Positions 8,022 to 16,978 of a stretch of 64,000 nucleotides of DNA are shown here, piece after piece. Made by a program: the position numbers and the translations under genes. Every line of letters starts with the position of its first letter. Positions within the stretch are counted from its first letter, which is position 1. The stretch covers positions 1 to 64,000 of the forward strand of contig HF988646.1 in assembly GCA_000434675.1 (NCBI GenBank), given 5' to 3'. The DNA comes from Faecalibacterium sp. CAG:1138 (GTDB lineage: Bacteria > Bacillota > Clostridia > Christensenellales > CAG-917). The notes under the pieces are model-generated. The model saw only the letters and a list, made by a program, of their open reading frames with translations, was not told the origin of the DNA and ran no database searches.

Positions 8022-8217
8022 AAGGATCAATTTCTTGGCAAAAAAACAAAAAACCGAAGGCCTCACCGAAGAGGAAAAGGCCGAACAGGCAAAGCTCAGG
8101 CGTGAATACGTTGACAGCGTAAAGGCCGACCTTGCCGCCCAGCTCGACAAAACCCTCATCATCGATCCGGTTACCGGCGAAGAAAAGTGGGTAAGGGACA
8201 TGAAAAAAAACAAATAA
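8008..8217 (+). CDS. DUF896 (YnzC-like) small cytosolic protein
   Basis: The 69-residue protein begins MVNIERINFLAKKQKTEGLT and contains EEEKAEQAKLRREYVDSVKA, the full DUF896 signature; members are small helical hairpin proteins seen in Bacillota and sometimes in the SOS regulon. GGAGG lies 8 bases before the ATG at 8008, within the previous coding region. It closes the operon that begins with the transporter. Function unknown beyond the family. Confidence 0.9.
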   Translation: MVNIERINFLAKKQKTEGLTEEEKAEQAKLRREYVDSVKADLAAQLDKTLIIDPVTGEEKWVRDMKKNK

Positions 8218-8231
8218 CCGTTTTATCGAAG

Positions 8232-8256
8232 CCTTCCGCACAGCGGGAGGTTTTTT
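8232..8256 (+). terminator. Terminator after the transporter operon
   Basis: CCTTCCGC pairs with GCGGGAGG (one G-U pair) around ACA and is followed by T6. Confidence 0.75.
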
Positions 8257-8291
8257 GGTATAAAAACCGCCGCATTGCATAGCATAATGGT

Positions 8292-8840
8292 ATGAATGAA
8301 GATTATATCGAAAAAGCAAACGAAGCGGCGGAAAAACTTTTCATGGAAGGCCGCATTTCGGAAAAAGACAAAGAGAGGATAGCCTCTGCCGCGGCGGCGG
8401 ACCTTGGCGACGAGTCAGCAGAGCGCGACCGCAATTATACCTGCTCCGACGCGACGAAAGACGTCAGATCTGTGCTGGACGGCTTTTTGAAAGCGGCGAA
8501 AAACAGCGCCGAAAGGCTGGAGGCCGTCATAACGGACAGCGCGAGCGCGTTTGTCAAAAGCTACAGCTTCAATCTTTCGGACGGCACGGTTTTGTACAGC
8601 AGAAAAATCCAAGTCCGGCCGTGGGAGAAGTACGAATCAAAAACCGTGAAGCTAAAAGGCACGGCAGAAAAGGCTCCGTTCGAGGCGGAATTCGTCATTT
8701 CCGAAATCGAGCAGACGGGTTTTCCCGAAAACCTCCCGAGTTCGGCGATGCCGTACGTTGCGGTGGCGCTCGAGGAAAAATTTTCGGGAGTCATAAAGGT
8801 TTGCAGGCCGGGGCTGTCGCTGAAAATCAAAATAGAATAA
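8292..8840 (+). CDS. Hypothetical protein
   Basis: The 182-residue product is soluble, with an acidic, helical first third (EKANEAAEKLFMEGRISEKD) and a beta-rich last two thirds (GTVLYSRKIQVRPWEKYESK and onward). I do not recognise a domain. Codon use matches its neighbours and it fills the gap between two terminators, so it is probably real. No Shine-Dalgarno sequence precedes ATG 8292; a CATAAT box lies only 3 bases upstream, so the start may be misplaced, and an internal Met (residue 18) is an alternative. It stands alone as a unit. Confidence 0.65.
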   Translation: MNEDYIEKANEAAEKLFMEGRISEKDKERIASAAAADLGDESAERDRNYTCSDATKDVRSVLDGFLKAAKNSAERLEAVITDSASAFVKSYSFNLSDGTVLYSRKIQVRPWEKYESKTVKLKGTAEKAPFEAEFVISEIEQTGFPENLPSSAMPYVAVALEEKFSGVIKVCRPGLSLKIKIE

Positions 8841-8847
8841 ATGCAAC

Positions 8848-8876
8848 AAAAAAACGCAATTTTCATTGCGTTTTTT
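8848..8876. terminator. Bidirectional terminator
   Basis: AAAAAACGCAAT pairs with ATTGCGTTTTTT around TTTC, between convergent genes. Confidence 0.9.
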
Positions 8877-8889
8877 GTTATTTGGCTAT

Positions 8890-10296
8890 TTATTCCACAA
8901 CGCCGCGACGGGCGGCAAGATCGGCGGAAATTTGTTTTTTCTTGTCGCCGACGAGGTCGTAGAAGAAGATAGGGATTGCGGCAAGCGCGCTGGTGATGCC
9001 CGGAATGACCGTGTAGGAGAAGAACACTCCTTTTTTGACGCTATCGGAAAATTCCGTCATATTTGCCTGATATCCCGTGAAATCCGCAAACACCCATGCA
9101 AGGCATACCGCCGCGCCGAGCGCCAAGGTAACCTTGATGCAAAGGCTGAGTACGGCGTAGGCAACGCCCTCGGTTCTTTTGCCCGTTTTCCACTCGTAGT
9201 AGTCGACGGAGTCGGCCACCATAATCATCGGCATAATGTTCACCGCGCCGAACTGAAGCCCCATCAAAAACAGCGTTGCGATGAGGGCGATGAGGTTGAA
9301 GTTTGTCCAGACGGCAACGAGATACGCAAGCACCGAGCTTACGCCGCCGTAAATGCTCATTGCGATGAACACTTTTTTCTCGTCGAATTTTTTGATGAGA
9401 ATCGGCGTAACCGCCATAGATATGACGGTTCCGACCGCCGTGGAAATGCCGAGAATTATGATTTTGTTTGCGCCGCCGAGAATAGCGTTTGCCGTTTGCG
9501 CCTGAATGGCCATTGCGCCCTGACGGGCAAAGCCCAGAAAATAGCTTGCGACCACCAGAAGCAGATATTTGTTGTTTTTGATGATGCCGAACATATCCTT
9601 GAGGCTGACTCGCTCGGCTTCGTACGGCACGCGTTCCTTGTTGAAGAAGAAAATGCCCAGAAACATCAAGCTTCCCAGAACGCTGATGACGATTGCGCAC
9701 CAAAGGTATTCGGTTGTGGAAATGGTGCCTTCAATTCCCGCGCCGCCCGGCACGCACAGGCACACCGCCGGAACCACGACGTACGGCGCCGCCTGACCGA
9801 TAGATTTGAGGGTGCCGGAAAAACCGATAAGATTGTTTCTTTCCGTCGGATTCGGGGTGATGACCGCCGACATACCTTGCGACGGCACGTCGCCCAAAGT
9901 CATGGCGACCGACCACAAAGTGGTGGTGACGAATATGTAGGCGTAAAGAGCAAACCCCGTGAGGTTGACTTTGCAGAAAATGAGAACCGTCAGAATGGAC
10001 AAAGGAATGGTGGAAATGACGATAAACGGCTTAAGTTTGCCGTGTTTTCCGCCTTTTTTGCTGTCGATAAGGTTGCCGATAAGCGGATCGAAAACGGCGC
10101 TGACGAGTTTTGCGGCCAGAATGATAAAGGTTACGATAACCATTTTGGACGCTTCGATCATGCCGGAGCCGCTGTAGAATTCTACCTGATAACTGTTGAT
10201 GTAGAAAATGATTGCTTGCAGGCCGAACAGCCCCAAAGAGTAAAAAATAAGTTCCTTAACGGTAAGGTATTTTTTGTTTTGCAGATTTTCTTCCAT
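8890..10296 (-). CDS. Second GPH/MFS-type sugar transporter
   Basis: The 468-residue product is a multi-spanning GPH-family member, shown by LVSAVFDPLIGNLIDSKKGG and KHGKLKPFIVISTIPL (the DPLxGxxxD and GKLKPF loops) and YYEWKTGKRTEGVAY in the second half. It is only a distant relative of the transporter at 4382. The frame extends upstream to 10359, but ATG 10296 follows a strong GGGAGGAGG and is preferred. It is transcribed alone, divergent from folA. The sugar is unknown. Confidence 0.9.
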   Translation of the reverse strand: MEENLQNKKYLTVKELIFYSLGLFGLQAIIFYINSYQVEFYSGSGMIEASKMVIVTFIILAAKLVSAVFDPLIGNLIDSKKGGKHGKLKPFIVISTIPLSILTVLIFCKVNLTGFALYAYIFVTTTLWSVAMTLGDVPSQGMSAVITPNPTERNNLIGFSGTLKSIGQAAPYVVVPAVCLCVPGGAGIEGTISTTEYLWCAIVISVLGSLMFLGIFFFNKERVPYEAERVSLKDMFGIIKNNKYLLLVVASYFLGFARQGAMAIQAQTANAILGGANKIIILGISTAVGTVISMAVTPILIKKFDEKKVFIAMSIYGGVSSVLAYLVAVWTNFNLIALIATLFLMGLQFGAVNIMPMIMVADSVDYYEWKTGKRTEGVAYAVLSLCIKVTLALGAAVCLAWVFADFTGYQANMTEFSDSVKKGVFFSYTVIPGITSALAAIPIFFYDLVGDKKKQISADLAARRGVVE

Positions 10297-10329
10297 AAGC
10301 CTCCTCCCTAAGTTGCGTATAATACCTTC

Positions 10330-10359
10330 ATTGTAACAGACCTGAGACGCCAAAGTCAA
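10330..10359 (-). promoter_or_regulatory. Promoter of the second GPH transporter
   Basis: On the minus strand there is TTGACT, 18 bases and TACAAT, about 35 bases before the start codon. Confidence 0.7.
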
Positions 10360-10399
10360 TATAAAATTTCAAAATATACCGCTGTGGGCGAAACTATAA

Positions 10400-10429
10400 T
10401 TGACTTTGATTCGAAATGTGTGCTAAAAT
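10400..10429 (+). promoter_or_regulatory. Promoter of folA
   Basis: TTGACT, 18 bases and TAAAAT, followed by AAAAAAAGGAGA and the ATG at 10448. Confidence 0.75.
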
Positions 10430-10447
10430 ATAAAAAAAGGAGACGAT

Positions 10448-10951
10448 ATGAAAGCGATAGTTGCAGTAGACAAAAAATGGGGAATCGGCAAAAACAACGG
10501 TTTATTGTTTCAAATTGCAGAGGATATGCGCTTTTTCAGGCAACAAACCCTCGGGAAAACCGTCGTCATGGGCAGAAAGACGCTGGAATCTTTCCCAAAC
10601 GGAAAGCCGCTTAAAAATCGCAAAAACGTCGTTCTCGGAAATCCGAAAAATCTTGAGGGCATAGTCTCCGTGAAAAATTTTGAGGAACTAAAAACCGCGC
10701 TTTCGGGCGAAAACCAAAGCGACGTGTACGTCATCGGCGGCGGAAGCGTCTATAATCTTCTGCTTCCGTATTGCGACAGCGTTCTGGTAACCAAGGTCAA
10801 AGCAGACGGCGACGCGGAAGTGTTTTTCCCAAATCTCGACGAGGACGAAAACTTCTTCGTCTCCTCCGACAGCGGCGACGTGGCCACGGAAAGCGGCTAC
10901 ACCATCAGGTTCGTCACCTACGAAAACAAAAATCCGAAGACCTGGGGTTGA
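10448..10951 (+). CDS. folA: Dihydrofolate reductase
   Basis: The 167-residue enzyme reduces dihydrofolate to tetrahydrofolate with NADPH. It has the WGIGKNNGLLF opening, the acid-containing helix AEDMRFFRQQT (Asp26 as the likely proton donor), VVMGRKTLESF and VYVIGGGSVYNLLL for NADPH. Length is normal. It is followed after two bases by a methyltransferase gene and shares its promoter. No thyA is adjacent, so thymidylate synthesis genes lie elsewhere. Confidence 0.95.
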   Translation: MKAIVAVDKKWGIGKNNGLLFQIAEDMRFFRQQTLGKTVVMGRKTLESFPNGKPLKNRKNVVLGNPKNLEGIVSVKNFEELKTALSGENQSDVYVIGGGSVYNLLLPYCDSVLVTKVKADGDAEVFFPNLDEDENFFVSSDSGDVATESGYTIRFVTYENKNPKTWG

Positions 10952-10953
10952 AA

Positions 10954-12117
10954 GTGAGCATATTTTACGACAAAAATTTAAGTCTGTCCGTGACTGCCGC
11001 AAGCGGCGTCGAGGCGGTAACAAAAAGGGAGCTTCAGGACTTGGGCTACCTTCCTTCCGCGGCGGTGAACGGCCGAATTTGCTTTTCGGGCGATTTTTCG
11101 GACGTGGCGAAGTGCAACGTCAATCTGCGTACCGCGGACAGAGTGTACGTAAATCTCGGGACGTTTTCCGCCACCACTTTCGACGAACTTTTCGACTGCG
11201 TCAAAACGATAGCATGGGAAAACGTCATCGAACCCTGCGGGAAAATAACCGTCAACGCAAAAAGCGCGGCGTCAAAACTCTTCGCGTTGTCCGCAATCCA
11301 GAGCATAACCAAAAAAGCTGTTTGCGAAAGGCTTAAGCAAAAAGGCTTTTCTTCGATTTCGGAAACGGGCGCGGACTACAGAATAAACATGAATTTTTTC
11401 AGGGACGTTTGCACGGTCAGTCTGGACACCAGCGGAGCAGGGCTTCACAAGCGCGGCTACCGAATGGAAACGGGCGAGGCGCCGATAAGGGAAACCTTGG
11501 CCGCGGCGATATTGATGCTGAGCTACTGGAACAAAAACCGCGTGCTGGTCGATCCGTTTACGGGCAGCGGCACCATACCCATCGAAGCCGCCCTCATCGC
11601 CAACGACACGGCTCCCGGGCTGAAAAGAGAATTTCTTTTCGACACGTGGCCGAACGCGCCGAAGGTGCTTTCCGCGGCAAAAGAGGAGGCGCAAGCAAAG
11701 GTCAAAGACGAAACCGACCTCAGAATCAGCGGTTTCGACATCGACGGCAAGGCCCTGAAGCTCGCCGTCAGACACGCCAAGCTTGCCGGCGTGGACAAAT
11801 ACGTGCATTTTCAAACCGAAGACATGCGCAACATTTCCTCAAGGTTTTCGCATGGAGTGATGGTGGCAAATCCGCCGTACGGCGAACGACTTATGACGGA
11901 AAACGAAGTCGCGGCGTTATATAAGGATTTCGGAAAACTGTTCTTTTCGCTGGACGAATGGAGCCTTTACGCCATAACCGCATACGGAAATTTTGAAAGA
12001 GCCTTCGGAAAGCGCGCTGACAAAACACGCAAACTCTATAACGGCGGACTGGAATGCCGGTTGTTCGAATACTTCGGCACGCCGCCGAAAAAAATCGTCA
12101 GGGAGGATCGAGAATAA
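10954..12117 (+). CDS. THUMP-domain rRNA guanine-N2 methyltransferase (RlmL-type)
   Basis: The 387-residue protein has an N-terminal RNA-binding THUMP-like region (to about residue 160) and a C-terminal UPF0020 methyltransferase domain with SAM motif DPFTGSGTIPIEAALIA and catalytic motif ANPPYGERL. This layout is that of 23S rRNA G2445-type N2 methyltransferases. The start is a GTG at 10954, two bases after folA; a TTG at 10948 overlapping the folA stop is a possible alternative, and no strong ribosome site decides between them, so translational coupling is likely. The exact modified base is inferred from family only. Confidence 0.85.
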   Translation: MSIFYDKNLSLSVTAASGVEAVTKRELQDLGYLPSAAVNGRICFSGDFSDVAKCNVNLRTADRVYVNLGTFSATTFDELFDCVKTIAWENVIEPCGKITVNAKSAASKLFALSAIQSITKKAVCERLKQKGFSSISETGADYRINMNFFRDVCTVSLDTSGAGLHKRGYRMETGEAPIRETLAAAILMLSYWNKNRVLVDPFTGSGTIPIEAALIANDTAPGLKREFLFDTWPNAPKVLSAAKEEAQAKVKDETDLRISGFDIDGKALKLAVRHAKLAGVDKYVHFQTEDMRNISSRFSHGVMVANPPYGERLMTENEVAALYKDFGKLFFSLDEWSLYAITAYGNFERAFGKRADKTRKLYNGGLECRLFEYFGTPPKKIVREDRE

Positions 12118-12300
12118 ATGGACGAAAAAGAAAAACAACGCCTCATCGCCAAGCTGAAACGCGGCGAAAACGGCGACACCGCCCGCGACGACGACGATTT
12201 ATACAAATCGGAATCGCTGATGAAAAAAGCGGACAAATTCAAAAGCAACTACAAGGATTATTACGACGACGTCAAGCTTCACATAAAAGAAGACTGGTGA
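12118..12300 (+). CDS. Small highly charged protein
   Basis: The 60-residue product starts on the base after the methyltransferase stop and has GGAGG upstream. It is rich in Lys, Asp and Tyr (KLKRGENGDTARDDDDLYKS) with no membrane helix and looks partly disordered with a C-terminal helix. No family is recognised. Position suggests co-translation with the rRNA methyltransferase. Confidence 0.7.
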   Translation: MDEKEKQRLIAKLKRGENGDTARDDDDLYKSESLMKKADKFKSNYKDYYDDVKLHIKEDW

Positions 12301-12310
12301 AAAACGATAA

Positions 12311-12340
12311 AAAAAAGCGGAAGGCATCTCCCGCTTTTTC
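12311..12340. terminator. Bidirectional terminator
   Basis: AAAAAGCGG pairs with CCGCTTTTT around a ten-base loop, between convergent units. Confidence 0.85.
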
Positions 12341-12353
12341 TTTTTTATTTTGC

Positions 12354-13148
12354 CTATTTCAGATCTTTTTTGTTGATCATAAATATGCCGAGGTCGGCGA
12401 AAAGCCCCACGCAAAACACGCCCGTCAAAAGATACAGCCACCATTCTTTTGTGGAAGGGCCGATGCCTGCAGCAACCGTGGACTGCGCGGCAGTTAGCAG
12501 ATAAGGGCTGATTTTGGACAGCCATTCGGTGCTTTCCTTCAAAGAACCGAGGGATAGAAGCGAACCCAGCCCCGACACGACGAGATCGACGACCACCAGA
12601 CAGAATATCAACGTTCCGCCCGTCCCGCGGATGAAGGTTGCGACGAACATATAGCATTGTGCAAGCGCCGTCGTAAGCAAGCCGTTCATCAGCCACGCGC
12701 GCAGGAAATACCATATTTCCACCGCGCCGCTGCCGCCGTACGTCCCGAAGCATATAAGACCAAGAAGAAGCTTGAACACCATCATCAGCAGAATTGTGCC
12801 GAAAATCGCCGCCGAAATCACGATGCTTTTGGAAAGATAAAGCTGCGTGCGGCTTGCGCCCGAGGACACGGCGTTTCTCAGCGCTCCGTTCTGGAATTCG
12901 GAAGCGAACATCAGCGCCACCCATATCGCAAGATAAATGGTGAGGTCGACGCTCAGCGCAACGTCTTTTGCCGTCGAAATGTCGAAGCTGTCGCCGAGGA
13001 AAACTTTGCCTCCGTCCGAATCTTCTCCCACCGGTATTTTCATTGTAACCACGGTCAGAAGAGTCGCAATGGCAAGGATTATGAGGCAAACCTTAAAGGT
13101 TTTTTGCCGGTATAGTTTGTAAAAGTCGGCACGTAACAAATTTTTCAT
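12354..13148 (-). CDS. ABC-2 type transporter permease
   Basis: The 264-residue membrane protein begins MKNLLRADFYKLYRQKTFKV, the usual amphipathic lead of ABC-2 exporter permeases, and has six hydrophobic helices (for example VCLIILAIATLLTVV and AIFGTILLMMVFKLLLGLIC). Its start overlaps the end of the ATPase gene by four bases, and the GGAGG site sits inside that gene, so the pair is made in equal amounts. Such pairs commonly export antimicrobial peptides or ions; no substrate gene is adjacent. Confidence 0.9.
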   Translation of the reverse strand: MKNLLRADFYKLYRQKTFKVCLIILAIATLLTVVTMKIPVGEDSDGGKVFLGDSFDISTAKDVALSVDLTIYLAIWVALMFASEFQNGALRNAVSSGASRTQLYLSKSIVISAAIFGTILLMMVFKLLLGLICFGTYGGSGAVEIWYFLRAWLMNGLLTTALAQCYMFVATFIRGTGGTLIFCLVVVDLVVSGLGSLLSLGSLKESTEWLSKISPYLLTAAQSTVAAGIGPSTKEWWLYLLTGVFCVGLFADLGIFMINKKDLK

Positions 13149-14059
13149 TTTTCGCCTCCTTCCATAAGCTTCAGGAAGTAGCTTTCCGGATCGTCCTCCG
13201 TAAGCGACAGTTCCGTCGGAATGACGTTGTTGTCCACCAACGATTTCATCACAAACGGGACGTTATCGGTGAAATCGTAAAGATAAACATAGCCGTTTGT
13301 CATTTTATAATTTTTAGTGCCAAGCACGTTTTCGAGCACGCGTATCACGCCCAAGCTGTCGGCGCAGCCGATTTTGACGGCTTTGGTCAGGCGAGTCTGA
13401 AGCTGCGAAACGGTGAACTGATCCACCATTTTGCCGTTTGCGATGACGCCGTAAACCCCGGCAAGCTTGGTCAGCTCGCCTAAAATGTGGCTGCTTATAA
13501 ATACAGTCACGCCTCTGCGGTTAAGCTCGAGCAAAAGATCTCTTATTTCCACGATTCCCGCAGGGTCCAGACCGTTTATCGGCTCGTCGAGCATCAGAAG
13601 CTTCGGTTCGCCGATAAGAGCCACGGCGATGCCGAGGCGCTGCTTCATGCCGAGAGAAAAGTTCTTTACTTTTTTATGATCTTTCGGATCGAGGCCCACT
13701 TTTATGAGCGCGTCTTCGGAAAGCTCTTTCGGCTCCAGTCCGAGTTGAAGCCTTCTGATTTCCATGTTTTCAAGAGCGGTCATATTGCCGTAGAAAGACG
13801 GCGATTCTATCAGGCATCCCATGTTCTTTCTGGCATTCACAAGTTCTTTTTTACCGCTACTTCCGAAAATCGCAATTTCGCCGGAATCGGGTGCGGCGAG
13901 GCCTCCGATAAGGCGCATTACGGTGGTTTTGCCCGCGCCGTTTTTGCCGATGAAGCCGTAAATTTCACCTTCTTTTATGGCAAGGCTGACGTTTTTGACA
14001 ACGGCCTTGTCCTTATAAACCTTGGTAAGATTTGAGGCTTGTATCGCGTATTTTGCCAT
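13145..14059 (-). CDS. ABC transporter ATP-binding protein
   Basis: The 304-residue ATPase carries Walker A GKNGAGKT (residues 38-45), the signature NFSLGMKQR, Walker B LLMLDEP and a switch His in ISSH. The final 90 residues form the extension seen in bacitracin/lantibiotic-type exporters. It energises the permease encoded immediately downstream. GGGAGG precedes the ATG. It lies 28 bases after the LURP-one gene, so all three probably form one operon. Confidence 0.93.
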   Translation of the reverse strand: MAKYAIQASNLTKVYKDKAVVKNVSLAIKEGEIYGFIGKNGAGKTTVMRLIGGLAAPDSGEIAIFGSSGKKELVNARKNMGCLIESPSFYGNMTALENMEIRRLQLGLEPKELSEDALIKVGLDPKDHKKVKNFSLGMKQRLGIAVALIGEPKLLMLDEPINGLDPAGIVEIRDLLLELNRRGVTVFISSHILGELTKLAGVYGVIANGKMVDQFTVSQLQTRLTKAVKIGCADSLGVIRVLENVLGTKNYKMTNGYVYLYDFTDNVPFVMKSLVDNNVIPTELSLTEDDPESYFLKLMEGGEK

Positions 14060-14087
14060 TTTTAAGTTACCTCCCGTTATGGAGCCT

Positions 14088-14591
14088 TCAGCTCCAGAAA
14101 CTGTTTCGTTTTTTCCCGTGATTGCATTCGTCGAAAACGATTGCGAGCGCCACCGAAAGAAGCGCCGTTTTCGGATCCTGAACGTCCAGCACGTAAGCGT
14201 CCCTTATTGCCAGCACTTTTTTGTTAGTCTGGGCAACGACCGTTCCGTCTTCGGCAAGCAGGCGATAGCTGTATGAGAAAAGGCTGCCGTCGATCGAAAG
14301 GTTTCCGAATTCTACGGTTTGTATGTTGAATTTCGGCTTGATCAGACTGAACTTGGCGTTGACTTTCGCAATCACGTCGCCTTCCGGAGTTTCGACGTCG
14401 TAGTGAGCAAAGAAGTGCCAAAGTTTGTGCCTGACAATCAGAAGATCGTTTCCGTTGACGTCTTTTATCGCAAAGCGTTTCGGAATTTTGACGAGAGATC
14501 CCTTAACTTCCAGAACTCTGTTTCCGGAAACGTCGGTGATAAAGAAGCTGTCGCGAATGGCGAGCATTCGTTGTTTTATGACAAATTGCAT
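14088..14591 (-). CDS. LURP-one-related (Tubby C-terminal-like) protein
   Basis: The 167-residue product matches the LURP-one-related/YxjI family: an opening MQFVIKQRMLAIRDSFFITD, repeated beta strands with GNRVLEVKG, and internal symmetry (the AIRDSFFI motif recurs near the end as AIRDAYVLD). Family members fold as a beta barrel around a central helix; function in bacteria is unclear, though lipid or membrane association is suggested by Tubby similarity. The start at 14591 with AAGGAGG is preferred over 14648. It is the first gene of the ABC exporter operon. Confidence 0.85.
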   Translation of the reverse strand: MQFVIKQRMLAIRDSFFITDVSGNRVLEVKGSLVKIPKRFAIKDVNGNDLLIVRHKLWHFFAHYDVETPEGDVIAKVNAKFSLIKPKFNIQTVEFGNLSIDGSLFSYSYRLLAEDGTVVAQTNKKVLAIRDAYVLDVQDPKTALLSVALAIVFDECNHGKKRNSFWS

Positions 14592-14619
14592 GCGGTATCC
14601 TCCTTGTTCGTTAGCTACC

Positions 14620-14648
14620 ATTATATCAAACTCTGCAAAATATTGCAA
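14620..14648 (-). promoter_or_regulatory. Promoter of the LURP-one/ABC operon
   Basis: On the minus strand there is TTGCAA, 17 bases and TATAAT, 28 bases before the start. Confidence 0.8.
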
Positions 14649-14693
14649 CTACAATTTTATTTTGCCTTATTTCCTGCCTGCAATTTCAATCGG

Positions 14694-14722
14694 TTGACTG
14701 AGCGACGAAAAATATATATAAT
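14694..14722 (+). promoter_or_regulatory. Promoter of purA
   Basis: TTGACT, 17 bases and TATAAT. The 47-base leader shows no purine riboswitch. Confidence 0.85.
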
Positions 14723-14769
14723 ATTTTCCGTAAATGGGCGCAAGCTCAAAAAGTTTCGGAGGATAAAAT

Positions 14770-16041
14770 ATGTTAACAAGTATCGTCGGTATCAACTGGG
14801 GCGATGAAGGCAAAGGCCGCATGGTCGATTTGCTCAGCTCGGATTATGACGTCGTTTGCAGGTATCAGGGCGGCAACAACGCCGGCCACACCGTGGTCAA
14901 CCACCTTGGGAAATTCGTTTTGAATTTATTGCCTAGCGGCATACTTCGTCCGGAGGTCGTCAACGTTATGGGCAACGGCATGGTCATAGACCTCGAGCAC
15001 CTCTCAAAAGAGGTCGGCAGGCTCAGGGCGGCGGGCGTCAGCATCACTCCCGACAACCTGAAAATCAGCGAAAGAGCCGTCATCTGCATGCCTTATCACG
15101 TTTTGCAGGACTGCTTGGAGGAAGATCGTCTGGGCGACGCAAAATACGGCAGCACCAAACGCGGTATAGCTCCGGTTTACGGCGACAAATACTTGAAAAA
15201 AGTCATCAGAATGGGCGATTTGAGGTATCCTGAATTTCTGGAAAGACGGGTTAAAGAAATCGTTGACTGGAAAAACCTCTTCATCAGAGACGCCTACAAA
15301 GCCGACGCCGTCAGCGCGGACGAAATGGTCGCGTGGCTCAAAAAATTCGGCGGAGAATTTCTGGACTACGTCTCGGACGTGGGCAGCTATCTGAACGACG
15401 CCGCAAAGGCCGGCAAAAACATTATGTTCGAAGCGCAGCTCGGCGCGCTCAGGGACATTGATTTCGGCATCAATCCGTACACCTCCAGCTCCAACACCGT
15501 TGCGGCATACGCGCCTGTCGGCGCAGGCGTTCCGAATTTGAAGCTCGACAAAGTCGTGGGCATCATGAAGGCTTACAGCAGCTGCGTGGGCGAAGGTCCT
15601 TACACGGTCGAGGCTTTCGGCGAATTTGCGCACGAACTCAGGGAAGCGGGCGGCGAATACGGCGCGGCAACCGGCAGACCTAGAAGAGTCGGCGGCTTCG
15701 ACGTCGTTGCTTCCAGATACGGTTGCAGAATGCAGGGCGCAGACGAAATCGCTTTGACGAAACTGGACGTTCTGTCCGTGTTTGACGAAATTCCTGTCTG
15801 CGTCGCCTACGACGTAAACGGCACCCTGGTTTCCGAGTTCCCGTTCGGCGAAGACCTTACCGTCGCAAAACCCGTATTCGAATATCTCAAGGGTTGGAAA
15901 TCCGACATTTCCTCCGTCAGAAAATTCGAGGATCTTCCGAAAGAAGCGCAGGACTACGTTACTTTCATCGAAAAATCCGTCGGCTGCAACATCAGATACG
16001 TATCCGTCGGCGCGGAAAGAGACGCATACATCGAAAAATAA
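14770..16041 (+). CDS. purA: Adenylosuccinate synthetase
   Basis: The 423-residue enzyme joins IMP and aspartate with GTP on the way to AMP. Diagnostic motifs are [12 protein letters not shown] near the N-terminus (GTP loop and catalytic Asp), [15 protein letters not shown]-equivalent region [11 protein letters not shown], and [11 protein letters not shown] with the IMP/Asp-binding loop. Length is normal. CGGAGG lies 7 bases before the ATG. It is monocistronic, ending at a strong hairpin. Confidence 0.97.
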   Translation: MLTSIVGINWGDEGKGRMVDLLSSDYDVVCRYQGGNNAGHTVVNHLGKFVLNLLPSGILRPEVVNVMGNGMVIDLEHLSKEVGRLRAAGVSITPDNLKISERAVICMPYHVLQDCLEEDRLGDAKYGSTKRGIAPVYGDKYLKKVIRMGDLRYPEFLERRVKEIVDWKNLFIRDAYKADAVSADEMVAWLKKFGGEFLDYVSDVGSYLNDAAKAGKNIMFEAQLGALRDIDFGINPYTSSSNTVAAYAPVGAGVPNLKLDKVVGIMKAYSSCVGEGPYTVEAFGEFAHELREAGGEYGAATGRPRRVGGFDVVASRYGCRMQGADEIALTKLDVLSVFDEIPVCVAYDVNGTLVSEFPFGEDLTVAKPVFEYLKGWKSDISSVRKFEDLPKEAQDYVTFIEKSVGCNIRYVSVGAERDAYIEK

Positions 16042-16058
16042 CGAACCGAATAAAGACT

Positions 16059-16084
16059 GCGACACCGTTTCGGTGTCGCTTTTT
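16059..16084 (+). terminator. Terminator of purA
   Basis: A perfect 9-bp stem GCGACACCG / CGGTGTCGC around TTT is followed by T5. Confidence 0.95.
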
Positions 16085-16132
16085 CGTGGTCTAATCGCGC
16101 CTGCCGGCGAATAAATTATGCGGGAGGTGCTT

Positions 16133-16978
16133 ATGCAGATAAGATTCAGAAAAATTCAGGCGGCAGGAAACGACTACGTTTATATATCAAATTTCGACAG
16201 ACGAATTCTTAACAAATCGGAGCTTGCAAAAATTTTGTCCGACAGACATTTCGGAGTGGGCGGCGACGGAGTGGTTTTCGTCGAGGACAGCCCGACGTTC
16301 GACGGCAAAATGGTTATGTTCAACGCCGACGGAACAGAGGGAAATATGTGCGGGAACGCCATACGCGCGGTTGCCAAAATTTTGTCGGAAAACGGCCGAA
16401 TAACGGGCGATTTGGCCGTTATAGACACAAAAAGCGGCCCCAAAGAGGTTCGTATTTTGAAGAGAGATCCGTTCGTTGCGAAAGTGGATATGGGACACGT
16501 AAGTTTTTCGGGAGCGGACTTGCCCGTAAACTTTAAGGGCGATTGCACGGAAATCCCGTTTACTAATCGCGGCAGAAAACGCATTTTCTCGGCGGTTTCG
16601 ACGGGCAATTTCCATGCGGTTACCACCGTCAACTCGGTGGCCGGCCTTGACCTTTCGAAAATGAAAAAGGCTATCTTGTCAAGCGGCTTTTTCCAAGGTG
16701 ACGTAAACGTCGAAGTTTGCGAGATATTGTCAGAATCTGCAGTTAAAGTGCGCGTTTTTGAGCGTGGAACAGGCGAAACGCTCGCTTGCGGCACGGGGGC
16801 AACTGCGGCCGTCGCCGCGCTCAGGCGCCGAAATCTGCTTTTTTCAAAAACCGTCGACGTCTATATGAAAGGCGGCAAATTGCAGGTGGAAGAAGACGGC
16901 GGGCGTTTCTTTCTGACGGGCGAGGCCGAGGACGTTTTCGAAGGAACGGCGTATGCGGAGGTCGTCTATGATAAATAA
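16133..16978 (+). CDS. dapF: Diaminopimelate epimerase
   Basis: The 281-residue enzyme interconverts LL- and meso-diaminopimelate using two cysteines, visible as NMCGNAIR (Cys73) and ACGTGATAA (Cys219). The opening QAAGNDYVYI is also typical. An ATG at 16118 lies just upstream, but GGGAGG sits before ATG 16133, which matches the family N-terminus. The stop overlaps dapL by 11 bases, coupling the last two steps to meso-DAP for peptidoglycan and lysine. Confidence 0.97.
   Translation: MQIRFRKIQAAGNDYVYISNFDRRILNKSELAKILSDRHFGVGGDGVVFVEDSPTFDGKMVMFNADGTEGNMCGNAIRAVAKILSENGRITGDLAVIDTKSGPKEVRILKRDPFVAKVDMGHVSFSGADLPVNFKGDCTEIPFTNRGRKRIFSAVSTGNFHAVTTVNSVAGLDLSKMKKAILSSGFFQGDVNVEVCEILSESAVKVRVFERGTGETLACGTGATAAVAALRRRNLLFSKTVDVYMKGGKLQVEEDGGRFFLTGEAEDVFEGTAYAEVVYDK

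Noticed and set aside
8866..10311. 481-residue plus-strand ORF
   Set aside because: It is the antisense shadow of the GPH transporter, rich in His/Arg/Asn as mirrored frames are, with no ribosome site.
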